Source: JAABQT01 sp041488375 (GTDB taxonomy: Bacteria > Pseudomonadota > Gammaproteobacteria > Burkholderiales > SG8-39). From it: DNA of 64,000 nt. The DNA lies in the NCBI GenBank assembly GCA_041488375.1, contig JBGPPD010000001.1, positions 31,352 to 95,351 on the forward strand, read 5' to 3'. Shown in pieces: positions 43,097 to 51,400 of this stretch (the first letter of the stretch is position 1; every line of letters starts with the position of its first letter). Below the pieces are notes generated by a model. It was given only the letters and a program-made list of their open reading frames with translations, did no database searches and was not told the DNA's origin. Both the position numbers and the translations under genes were made by a program.

Positions 43097-43692
43097 GCTT
43101 TGGGCAGCTTCCTTTCTTCCGCCTTCATGTTGGCGCGCACGAAGTCCGCGTACTGCGACTGCGGGTACTTGGCGAGCAGCGTGGCATACAGCTTGAGGGC
43201 GTTGTGCGGCTGGCCGGCGTCTCCCGCGCGCGCCGCCGCTTCCACCAGGCGCTTTTGCGCGCCGGCCAGGTCGCCGGCCAGCGCGGCGCCGGCGTGCAGC
43301 GCCCACGCGGCTTCCATGTATGAGCCCTGCGCGAGCAGCGCGCGCCCAAGACCTTCCCAGACCGGCGGCTCGAGGGCCAGTTTGGTGCGCTGGTTGACGA
43401 CCGCGAGGAAGGCCTTCGCCGCCTCCGCGCCGCGTCCGGCGGTGAGCGCGCTCCTGATCGATTCGGCGGCGGCCGCGAGCGGATCGGCGGGCGGGGATTT
43501 CGGCGCCGCGGCCGCGGCGGCGGCCGGGGACGCCGCGGGCGCCGGCTTGTTCTTGAGCATTTCGGCGACAAAGCTCGCCTCGCGCTCCAGCTCGAAGGCC
43601 TTGCGCGCCTTGAACTTGCGCAGGGCGATGGAAACCCAGGCCGCGCCGCCGGCGGCGATGGCCAGCACCAGCAGGGCCATGACGATCTTCAC
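43093..43692 (-). CDS. uncharacterised membrane-anchored helical repeat protein
   Basis: This is a 199-residue protein encoded against the glc operon. It begins with one membrane helix (KIVMALLVLAIAAGGAAWVSIAL) and an Arg/Lys-rich stop-transfer, then an Ala/Pro-rich linker (about residues 45-75), then TPR-like helices with GLGRALLAQGSYMEAAWALHAGAALAGDLAGA and PHNALKLYATLLAKYPQSQYADFVRANM. I do not recognise the family. The GTG at 43692 is preferred, with ATG 43680 as the alternative. It stands divergent from glcF, whose start is 24 bases away. The rest of the open frame upstream (to 45057) is antisense to glcF and is not coding. Confidence 0.6.
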   Translation of the reverse strand: MKIVMALLVLAIAAGGAAWVSIALRKFKARKAFELEREASFVAEMLKNKPAPAASPAAAAAAAPKSPPADPLAAAAESIRSALTAGRGAEAAKAFLAVVNQRTKLALEPPVWEGLGRALLAQGSYMEAAWALHAGAALAGDLAGAQKRLVEAAARAGDAGQPHNALKLYATLLAKYPQSQYADFVRANMKAEERKLPKA

Positions 43693-43716
43693 GCGGCGAG
43701 TATAGCGGCCCCTCCC

Positions 43717-44913
43717 GTGCAGACCGAACTGGCCGATTTCGTGCGCGACACGCCGCAGGGCCGCGAGGCCGACGCGATCCTGCGCAAGTGCGTGCACTGC
43801 GGGTTTTGCTCCGCCACCTGCCCGACCTACCAGTTGCTGGGGGACGAGCTCGACAGCCCGCGCGGGCGCATCTACCTGATCAAGCAGGCGCTGGAAGGCT
43901 TCCCGGTGACGGCCAGCACGCGCCTGCACCTGGATCGCTGCCTCACCTGCCGCGCCTGCGAGACCACCTGCCCGTCGGGGGTGCAGTACGGCCGGCTGGC
44001 CGACATCGGCCGGGCGGTCGTCGAGGAAAGGACGCCGCGCAACCCATGGGATCGGCTCCGGCGCGCTGCGCTGGCTCTGGTCCTGGCGCGGCGCACGCTG
44101 TTCGCGGCCCTGCTGCGGCTGGGGCAGGCCTTCCGGTTCCTGTTCCCGGGCCTGGTGCCGGCGTCGGCGCCCGCGGCGGGCGCGTGGCCGGCGCCACGCC
44201 ACGCGCGCCGCATGCTGGTGCTGGCGGGCTGCGTGCAGCCGGCGCTCGCGCCGCGCATCAATGCCGCCGCCGCGCGCGTGCTCGACCGCGGCGGCATCTC
44301 TCTGATCGAGGCGCCGGGCGCGGGTTGCTGCGGCGCGCTGCGCTTCCACCTCGATTTCCAGGAGCAGGGCAGGGATGACATGCGCACGCTGATCGACGCC
44401 TGGTGGCCGTACGTGGAACGGGGCGAAGTGCAAGCCATCGTCACCACGGCGAGCGGCTGCGGCGCAACCGTCAAGGAATACGGCCACCTGCTCGCACACG
44501 ATCCCGCCTACCGCGACAAGGCGGCGCGCATCTCGGCGCTGGCCAAGGATCTGAGCGAAGTCGTGCCGCCGGTCGCCAACGCCGGCAAGGGTAAAGTTGC
44601 GTTCCATTCCCCCTGCACGCTGCAGCACGGCCAGCAGCTGCGCGGCGGTATCGAGTCGCTGCTGGAGCGGGCGGGTTACCAACTCACGCCGGTGCCGGAC
44701 GCGCACCTGTGCTGCGGTTCGGCGGGCACCTACTCGATCCTGCAACCGCAGCTCTCCAGGCAACTGCGCAGCCGCAAGCTCGACGCGCTGCAAGGCGGCA
44801 AGCCGGCGGCGATCGCCACCGCCAACATCGGCTGCCTGACCCACCTGGGCGCCGCTGCCGAGGTGCCGGTGCGCCACTGGATCGAACTGCTCGACGAGGC
44901 ATCCCAGAGGTAA
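43717..44913 (+). CDS. glcF: glycolate oxidase iron-sulfur subunit GlcF
   Basis: GlcF passes electrons from the GlcD/GlcE flavins to the quinone pool. The 398-residue protein has two 4Fe-4S motifs: CVHCGFCSATCP (Cys25, 28, 31, 35) and CLTCRACETTCP (Cys75, 78, 81, 85). It also has two CCG domains (GAGCCGALRFHLDF and LCCGSAGTYS). The GTG at 43717 has no strong ribosome-binding site. A gene on the opposite strand separates it from glcE, so glcF may be transcribed from its own promoter; I could not define one in the 24-base gap. Confidence 0.94.
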   Translation: MQTELADFVRDTPQGREADAILRKCVHCGFCSATCPTYQLLGDELDSPRGRIYLIKQALEGFPVTASTRLHLDRCLTCRACETTCPSGVQYGRLADIGRAVVEERTPRNPWDRLRRAALALVLARRTLFAALLRLGQAFRFLFPGLVPASAPAAGAWPAPRHARRMLVLAGCVQPALAPRINAAAARVLDRGGISLIEAPGAGCCGALRFHLDFQEQGRDDMRTLIDAWWPYVERGEVQAIVTTASGCGATVKEYGHLLAHDPAYRDKAARISALAKDLSEVVPPVANAGKGKVAFHSPCTLQHGQQLRGGIESLLERAGYQLTPVPDAHLCCGSAGTYSILQPQLSRQLRSRKLDALQGGKPAAIATANIGCLTHLGAAAEVPVRHWIELLDEASQR

Positions 44914-44923
44914 GATTCCCGGC

Positions 44924-46984
44924 ATGCTGGTGCGCTGCGCCTGTCCGCATGACTGCCCCGACACCTGCGGGATGCTGGTGACCGTGGAGGACGGTGTCGC
45001 CGTGAAGATCCAGGGCGACCCGTCGATGCCTTTCACGCAAGGCACCCTTTGCACCAAAGTCGCCCACTACCTGGAGCGCACCTACGCGCCGGACCGGCTG
45101 CTGCACCCGATGCGGCGCGTCGGGCCCAAGGGCAGCGGCCGTTTCGAGCGCATTTCCTGGGACCAGGCGCTCGACGAGATCGCCGCGCGCCTCAAGGCGC
45201 TGGCAGCCGAGGACCCGCAGACCATCCTGCCGCTCAACTACGCCGGCACCATGGGCATGGTGCAGTACAGCTCGATGGACCGGCGTTTCTTCCACCGGCT
45301 CGGCGCCTCGATCCTCGATCGCACGCTGTGCTCCTCCGCCGGCAAGGCCGGGATCAAGGCCACGCTGGGCGGCTCGGTCGGCATGGACCCGGAGCGGTTC
45401 GACGAGTCGAGGCTGATCCTGCTGTGGGGCGCCAATCCCGTGGTCTCCAACCTGCACCTGTGGTCGCGCGTGCAGGAGGCCAAGCGGCGCGGCGCGAAGG
45501 TGATCGCCATCGATCCCTACCTGAGCCTGTCGGCGGAAAAATGCACCCAGCACGTCGCGCTGCTGCCCGGCACCGACGGCGCGCTGGCGCTGGGCATGAT
45601 GCAGGTGCTGATCGCCGAGAATCTCATCGACCGCGACTACATCGCGCGCCACACCCTCGGTTTCGAACAGCTGGCCGAACGCGTCCGGCAATACACGCCG
45701 GAGTGGACCGCGCGCACCTGCGGCCTGCGGGTCGAAGAGGTGGTGCAGCTGGCGCGCGATTACGGCACGACGAAGCCCGCCGCCATCCGCCTCAATTACG
45801 GCATGCAGCGCCATGCCGGCGGCGGTATCGCCGCGCGTACGGTGGCCTGCCTGCCCGCGCTCACCGGCGCGTGGCGCGACGCCGCGGGCGGTCTCGTGCT
45901 GACCACGGCGGATTTCTACGGCTTCGACCATGCGGCGCTCGAGCGCCCCGACCTGCTCGGCGGCAGGAAGCCGCGCGTCGTCAATCACGCCGCCATCGGC
46001 GACGCGCTGACCTCAGCGCGGCCGCCGGTGAAGGCGGTGATGGTCTACAACAACAATCCGGTGGCGGTGTGCCCGGACTCGGAAAAGGTGCTCGCCGGTT
46101 TCCGGCGCGAGGACCTGTTCTGCGTGGTGCTGGATTCGTTCCTGACCGACACGGCCGACTATGCCGACATCGTGCTGCCGGCCACCACGCAGCTTGAGCA
46201 CTACGACGTGCACAAGTCCTACGGGCATCTGTACGTGCTGGCCAACAACCCGGCGATCGCGCCGGTGGGCGAGTCGCTGCCGAACTCCGAAGTGTTCAGG
46301 CGGCTGGCCGCGCGCATGGGATTCGACGAGGCGTGCTTTGGCGATTCCGACGAGGACATCTGCCGCACTGCGCTGCAGTCCGCCAGCCCGCGCATGCGCG
46401 GCGTCGAGTGGGAGGGCATGAAGCAGGCCGGCTGGCAGCGCCTGAACGTCGCCGGGCGCTTCGCCCCCTTTGCCGAGGGCGGCTTTCCCACGCCCTCGGG
46501 CAAATGCGAGTTCTACAGCGCGGCGCTGGAAAAGCAGGGCTTCGACGCGCTGCCGTTCTTCAACCCGCCGGCCGAGTCGGCGCAGAGCAATCCAGCAGTG
46601 GCGGCCGAGTACCCCCTGGCCTTCCTGTCGCCGCCGGCGCGCAACTTCCTCAACTCCAGCTTCGCCCACCTGAAGCGCTTCCGCGAGCTGGAAGGCGAGC
46701 CGCGCCTCGAGATGCACGCCGCGGATGCCTCGGCGCGCGGCATCCGCGACGGCGACCGCGTGCGCGTGTTCAACGTGCGCGGCAGCCTGCTGCTGCGCGC
46801 GCGCGTCAACGGCAAGCCGCGCCGCGGCGTGGTGGTGGCGCCCTCGGTGTGGTGGAAGAAGTACGCCCCCGACGGCGGCAACGCGAACAACCTCACCGCG
46901 CAGCGCACCACCGACCTGGGCGGCGGCGCGACCTTCTACGATTGCCTGGTGCAAGTTGAACGCGCCGACCTTCAAGCTCCCTAG
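44924..46984 (+). CDS. molybdopterin oxidoreductase (DMSO reductase family)
   Basis: This is a 686-residue single-subunit oxidoreductase with bis-MGD-type domains. The N-terminal 4Fe-4S site is CPHDCPDTC (Cys7, 11, 15) plus Cys43 in TLCTK. Molybdopterin-binding segments include LLWGANPVVSNLHLW, NNNPVAVCPDSEKVL and the dinucleotide-binding C-terminal domain (GDRVRVFNVRGSL). A signal peptide is absent, so it is cytoplasmic. No partner subunit is adjacent, which leaves the electron acceptor open. Its place 10 bases after glcF may reflect co-transcription. The family is broad; the substrate cannot be inferred. Confidence 0.88.
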   Translation: MLVRCACPHDCPDTCGMLVTVEDGVAVKIQGDPSMPFTQGTLCTKVAHYLERTYAPDRLLHPMRRVGPKGSGRFERISWDQALDEIAARLKALAAEDPQTILPLNYAGTMGMVQYSSMDRRFFHRLGASILDRTLCSSAGKAGIKATLGGSVGMDPERFDESRLILLWGANPVVSNLHLWSRVQEAKRRGAKVIAIDPYLSLSAEKCTQHVALLPGTDGALALGMMQVLIAENLIDRDYIARHTLGFEQLAERVRQYTPEWTARTCGLRVEEVVQLARDYGTTKPAAIRLNYGMQRHAGGGIAARTVACLPALTGAWRDAAGGLVLTTADFYGFDHAALERPDLLGGRKPRVVNHAAIGDALTSARPPVKAVMVYNNNPVAVCPDSEKVLAGFRREDLFCVVLDSFLTDTADYADIVLPATTQLEHYDVHKSYGHLYVLANNPAIAPVGESLPNSEVFRRLAARMGFDEACFGDSDEDICRTALQSASPRMRGVEWEGMKQAGWQRLNVAGRFAPFAEGGFPTPSGKCEFYSAALEKQGFDALPFFNPPAESAQSNPAVAAEYPLAFLSPPARNFLNSSFAHLKRFRELEGEPRLEMHAADASARGIRDGDRVRVFNVRGSLLLRARVNGKPRRGVVVAPSVWWKKYAPDGGNANNLTAQRTTDLGGGATFYDCLVQVERADLQAP

Positions 46985-49622
46985 CGCGGCGGGCGAAGAA
47001 CAGCTGCAGGCGGTACGCGTCGGCGCGCTGTACAGCGTCGGGCGCTCCGTGTATCTGACCTCGCCGCTCGTCGCCGCCCTCACGCTGGTGCTGCTGTGGG
47101 AACTGCCCGGACGCGGCGTGCTGCTGTCCTGGTTCGCGGCGGTGATCGCCGTCACGCTGGGCCGCGTGGCGCTGCACCGCGCCTACCAGGGCGCCGCGAA
47201 CCGGCCGCTGGGCGCCCTCGCCTGGGAGCGGCGCTTTGCGCTGGGCGCGCTCGCGGCGGGCGCCGCCTGGGCCTTTCCGCTGGTGGTGATGTTCCCCGAA
47301 GGCGAGCCGCCGCAGCAGTTCGCGCTGCTGTTCGTGGCGACCGGCAGCCTGGTGGGGGCCGGCGGCGTGTACGCCTCCAGCGCGCTGACCTTCTACGCGT
47401 TCTGCTCGCTGCCGCTGGTGGCGATGGCCGCGCAACTGCTGGCCCAGGCGGACCGCAGCTACCAGTTGATGGGCGGGGTGGTGCTCGTGTTCTCGGTGGT
47501 GATGGTACGGGTGTTCGGCGACATCCAGCGCAACATGCTCGGTGCTTTGCGCGCGCGCATCGATAAGGAAGCGCTGCTCGAGCGCGTGGCGCAGAGCGAG
47601 GAGCGCCTGCGCGACGCGATCGAGGGCTTCCCCGAGGGCATCGCGGTGTTCGACGAGCACGACCGCCTGGCGGTGTGCAACGACGAGTACGCGCGCGTCT
47701 ACGGGGCCGGTCTCGGCGCCGAGCAGCTGGTCGGCGCGCCCGCCCGGAGCATCGCCGAGGCGGCCTACGAGGCCGAGATCGTCGCGCCGGCACCCGCCGG
47801 CGGGCGCGCGGGCTGGATCGCGGAGCGACTGGCGCGGCGCAGGCACGCGGCCAGCGTGCGCCAGTACCAGACGCGCGACGGCCGCTGGAAGCAGGGCCAC
47901 TTCGTCGGCACGCGGCGCGGCGGCTCCGTGAGCGTATTCATCGACATCTCGGAGACCAAGCAGGCGCAGGCGGCCTACCAGGCGGTGCTCGCCGAGGAGC
48001 ACCTGGTGCTCGAGGTGCTGCCGGCGGGCGTCGCGTTCATCGACAATCGCGTGATCGTGCGCTGCAATGCGCGCCTGGAACGCATGCTGGGCTACGCGCC
48101 CGGAGAGCTGGCGGGCCGCTCGGCGCGCGCGTTCTATCCCACGGAGGAATCGTGGCGCGCCGCCGGAAGCATGTACGAGCAGCTGCGCGACGGCGGCATC
48201 TTCGAGGGCGACGGCCCGCTGGCGCGCAAGGACGGCTCGCGGTTGTGGTGCCGCGCGCTGGCGCGCGCGGTCAACCCCGACGCGCCGCAGGAGGCCGCCA
48301 TCGTCGTGTTCTCGGACATCACGGACCGCCACGCCGCGGAGCTGGCGCTGCGGCGCAGCGAGGCGCTGTACCGCAGCCTGGTGGAGACCTCCAATGACCT
48401 GGTCTGGTCGATCGACCTGGAAGGGCGCTGGACCTATCTCAATCCCGCGGCGGTGCGCCGCATCTACGGCTGCAAGGCGACGGACCTGGTGGCGACGCGC
48501 ATGCAGGACCTGCCGGCGCCGGGGCTGCGCGAGCGCGACGCGGCGGTATTCGCGCGGGTGCTGGCGGGCGATGCCGTATTCCGGCACGAAACCCGCCACC
48601 GGCGGCGCGACGGCTCGCTGGTGGACCTGTCGTTCAACGCGGTGCCGCTGCGCGACGCGCGCGGCGGGATCGTCGGCGCCACCGGCACCGCGCGCGACAT
48701 CACCGTGGAGCGCGCGGCGGCGGCGGCGCTGCACGAGGGCATCGAGAAGCTGCGCCTGGCGGTGGATGCCGCGGACCTGTACTACTGGGAATGGGACGCC
48801 GGCAGCGACCGGTTGCAATGGGGTCGCGAGCCGACCGGGCGCGCCGGGGAAGCCGGGCCGCCGGATGCGGCCGCGCAGAGCATGGCGCAGTACCGGCAGC
48901 GGGTGCACCCGAAGGACCTGGAGCGTTATGACGCCGCCGGCCTCGCGGCGGCGCGCGGCGAGCCTTATGCGGTGGACGTGCGGCTGGTCGGGCAGGACGG
49001 CGCCGTGCACTGGACGGCGCTGCGCGGCAAGATGATGTTCGACGGCTCGGGCCAGCCGGTGCGCATGATCGGCGTGTCGCAGGACATCACCGGGCGCAAG
49101 CGCCGCGAGGAGCAGGAGCGTTTCCTCGCTTATCACGACACGCTCACCGGCCTGCCCAACCGGCGGCTGCTGGACGACCGCCTGCGGCAGGCGACGAACC
49201 TGGCGCTGCGGCGCGACGCGCGCGTCGCCGTGATGGTGATCGACCTGGACGACTTCAAGCGCGTCAACGACCAGCTCGGCCACCCCGCCGGCGACGCGGT
49301 GCTGCGCGAGGTGGCGCAGCGGCTCGCCGGCTGCGTGCGCAAGGCCGACACGCTGGCGCGCCAGGGCGGCGACGAGTTCGTGGTGGTGATCCCGGACCTC
49401 GGCCAGGAGGCCGATTGCCAGGTGGTGGCGGAAAAGGTGCTGCGCGCCCTGCAGCCGGCGTTCCTCGCCGACGGCGGCGAATTCCAGATCGGCGCGAGCA
49501 TCGGCATCTCGATCTTTCCGGGCGATGCGGGCGACGGCGAGGCGCTGCTGCGCAACGCCGATGCCGCGATGTACCGCGCCAAGCAGCTGGGCCGCAACAA
49601 CTACCGGTTCTACAGCCGCTAG
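46956..49622 (+). CDS. PAS-domain diguanylate cyclase with membrane sensor
   Basis: This is an 888-residue signalling protein. The N-terminus has about five hydrophobic helices (residues 30-190). Then come a coiled-coil linker and four PAS/PAC modules (about 215-330, 340-460, 465-585 and 590-715), and a GGDEF domain (about 720-885) with the intact motif GGDEF at 804-808. The product-inhibition I-site RxxD is R795-K-A-D798. It should make cyclic di-GMP from two GTP. No EAL domain follows. The TTG start at 46956 lies inside the molybdopterin gene (29-base overlap); a GTG at 47048 is the alternative. The overlap suggests coupled translation. The sensed signal is unknown. Confidence 0.9.
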   Translation: MNAPTFKLPSAAGEEQLQAVRVGALYSVGRSVYLTSPLVAALTLVLLWELPGRGVLLSWFAAVIAVTLGRVALHRAYQGAANRPLGALAWERRFALGALAAGAAWAFPLVVMFPEGEPPQQFALLFVATGSLVGAGGVYASSALTFYAFCSLPLVAMAAQLLAQADRSYQLMGGVVLVFSVVMVRVFGDIQRNMLGALRARIDKEALLERVAQSEERLRDAIEGFPEGIAVFDEHDRLAVCNDEYARVYGAGLGAEQLVGAPARSIAEAAYEAEIVAPAPAGGRAGWIAERLARRRHAASVRQYQTRDGRWKQGHFVGTRRGGSVSVFIDISETKQAQAAYQAVLAEEHLVLEVLPAGVAFIDNRVIVRCNARLERMLGYAPGELAGRSARAFYPTEESWRAAGSMYEQLRDGGIFEGDGPLARKDGSRLWCRALARAVNPDAPQEAAIVVFSDITDRHAAELALRRSEALYRSLVETSNDLVWSIDLEGRWTYLNPAAVRRIYGCKATDLVATRMQDLPAPGLRERDAAVFARVLAGDAVFRHETRHRRRDGSLVDLSFNAVPLRDARGGIVGATGTARDITVERAAAAALHEGIEKLRLAVDAADLYYWEWDAGSDRLQWGREPTGRAGEAGPPDAAAQSMAQYRQRVHPKDLERYDAAGLAAARGEPYAVDVRLVGQDGAVHWTALRGKMMFDGSGQPVRMIGVSQDITGRKRREEQERFLAYHDTLTGLPNRRLLDDRLRQATNLALRRDARVAVMVIDLDDFKRVNDQLGHPAGDAVLREVAQRLAGCVRKADTLARQGGDEFVVVIPDLGQEADCQVVAEKVLRALQPAFLADGGEFQIGASIGISIFPGDAGDGEALLRNADAAMYRAKQLGRNNYRFYSR

Positions 49623-49642
49623 CGCTGCGGTACAGTGGCCGC

Positions 49643-51400
49643 ATGGCCTCGATGCTGCGACTTGCGGGATTCCTCGCGCCCTACCGCTGGCGCGTGGCGG
49701 CGGCACTGGCCGCCCTGCTGGTGGCCGCCGGCAGCGTGCTGGCCCTCGGCCAGGGCCTGAAGCACGTGGTGGACAACGGCTTCGGCGGCGGCGAGCCGCG
49801 GCTGCTCGACGAGGCGCTCGCCGCGATGGTCGCGCTGGCGCTGGCGCTGGCGGTCGCCACCTACTTCCGCTTCCGCCTGATGATGACCACCGGCGAGCGC
49901 GTGGTCACCGACCTGCGACGGGCGGTGTTCGACCACCTGCTGGGCCTGTCGCCGGCGTTCTTCGAGGCGACACGCACCGGCGAAGTGATCTCACGCCTGG
50001 CCAGCGACACCACGGTGCTGCAGCAGGTGATCGGCTACGGGCTGTCGATGTTCGTGAGGAACCTCCTGATGATGCTCGGGGCGGCGGGGATGCTGATCTT
50101 CACCAGCTGGAAGCTCGCCGCCCTGGTGCTGCTCGGCGTGCCGGCGACGCTGGTGCCGATCCTGCTGCTCGGGCGGCGCGTGCGGCGCCTGTCGCGCGCC
50201 AGCCAGGATCGCGTCGCCGACGTGTCGGCGCACGTGGACGAGGCGGTGCACGAGGTGCGCACCGTGCAGGCTTACGTGCACGAGGACCAGGATCGCGCGG
50301 ACTTCGCGCGCCATGCCGAGGCGGCCTACGCCGCCGCGGCGCAGCGCATCGGACAGAAGGCCTTCCTGATCGCGGCCGTGCTGCTGATCGCGTTCTGCGC
50401 GGTGGGCCTGATCCTGTGGGTCGGCGGCCACGACGTGTTCGCCGGGCGCATGAGCGCGGGCGAGCTGTCGGCCTTCGTGTTCTACGCCGTCGTGGTGGCG
50501 ACGGGCGCGGGGACGGTTTCCGAGGTGTGGGGCGAAATCCAGGGCGCCGCCGGCGCCAGCGAGCGCCTGTTCGAGCTGCTCGACGCGCGGCCGCAGATCA
50601 TTTCGCCGGCGCTGCCGCAGGCGGCGCCGCCGGCGCCGCGCGTGTTCGAGTTCGACGCCGTCACCTTCGCCTACCCCGCGCGCCCCGCCGCGCCGGCGCT
50701 CGCCGGCTTCAGCCTGCGCCTGGCCGCCGGCGAGCGCGTGGCGCTGGTGGGTCCTTCGGGCGCCGGCAAGAGCACCGTGCTGGCCCTGCTGTTGCGCTTC
50801 TACGACCCACAGTCGGGGGCGATCCGCGTCGACGGCGTGGACCTGCGCCAGATGGAGCCGCGCGCGCTGCGCCGCCTGATGGCGGTGGTGCCGCAGGAGC
50901 CGGTGATCTTTGCCGCCAGCGTGTTCGACAACGTGCGCTACGGCCGCCCCGGGGCCACGCGCGCCGAAGTGGAGCTCGCCTGCGAGCAGGCGTTCGCCAC
51001 CGAATTCGTCGCGCGCCTGCCGCAGGGGCTGGACGCGCTGCTCGGCGAGCGCGGCGTCACGCTCTCCGGCGGGCAGCGCCAGCGCCTGTCGATCGCGCGC
51101 GCGCTGCTCGCCGACCGGCCGCTCCTGCTGCTGGACGAGGCCACCAGTTCGCTGGACGCGGAGAGCGAGCGCATGGTGCAGCGGGCACTCGAGGCGCTGG
51201 AGCGAGGGCGCACCACGCTGGTGATCGCGCACCGCCTCGCCACCGTGCAGCACGCCGACCGCATCGTGGTGCTGGAGCGGGGCGCCATCGCGGCGCAGGG
51301 CACCCACGCCGAGCTGTTGCGCCAGGGCGGCCTGTACGCGAGCCTGGCGCGGCTGCAGTTCCTGGACGCCGGCGCGGAGCGGCTCGAGCAGGCGGCATGA
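49643..51400 (+). CDS. MsbA-like ABC exporter (permease-ATPase fusion)
   Basis: This is a 585-residue half-transporter that works as a homodimer. The transmembrane domain (about 10-310, six helices) is followed by the nucleotide-binding domain with Walker A GPSGAGKST at residues 370-378, the signature LSGGQRQRLSIARALL and Walker B LLLLDEATSSLD. The arrangement is that of lipid A or multidrug exporters. The ATG at 49643 lies 20 bases after the cyclase stop. The stop overlaps the next ATG (ATGA). The substrate is unknown; its coupling to an uptake-type permease is unusual. Confidence 0.9.
   Translation: MASMLRLAGFLAPYRWRVAAALAALLVAAGSVLALGQGLKHVVDNGFGGGEPRLLDEALAAMVALALALAVATYFRFRLMMTTGERVVTDLRRAVFDHLLGLSPAFFEATRTGEVISRLASDTTVLQQVIGYGLSMFVRNLLMMLGAAGMLIFTSWKLAALVLLGVPATLVPILLLGRRVRRLSRASQDRVADVSAHVDEAVHEVRTVQAYVHEDQDRADFARHAEAAYAAAAQRIGQKAFLIAAVLLIAFCAVGLILWVGGHDVFAGRMSAGELSAFVFYAVVVATGAGTVSEVWGEIQGAAGASERLFELLDARPQIISPALPQAAPPAPRVFEFDAVTFAYPARPAAPALAGFSLRLAAGERVALVGPSGAGKSTVLALLLRFYDPQSGAIRVDGVDLRQMEPRALRRLMAVVPQEPVIFAASVFDNVRYGRPGATRAEVELACEQAFATEFVARLPQGLDALLGERGVTLSGGQRQRLSIARALLADRPLLLLDEATSSLDAESERMVQRALEALERGRTTLVIAHRLATVQHADRIVVLERGAIAAQGTHAELLRQGGLYASLARLQFLDAGAERLEQAA

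Noticed and set aside
43693..45057. Extension of the minus-strand gene at 43093 by 455 codons
   Set aside because: It runs antisense to glcF and part of the molybdopterin gene. The membrane helix at 43692 marks a plausible true start.
46893..49706. A 937-codon open frame on the minus strand
   Set aside because: It is antisense to the diguanylate cyclase gene, with low-complexity Arg/Ala/His composition and no domain.
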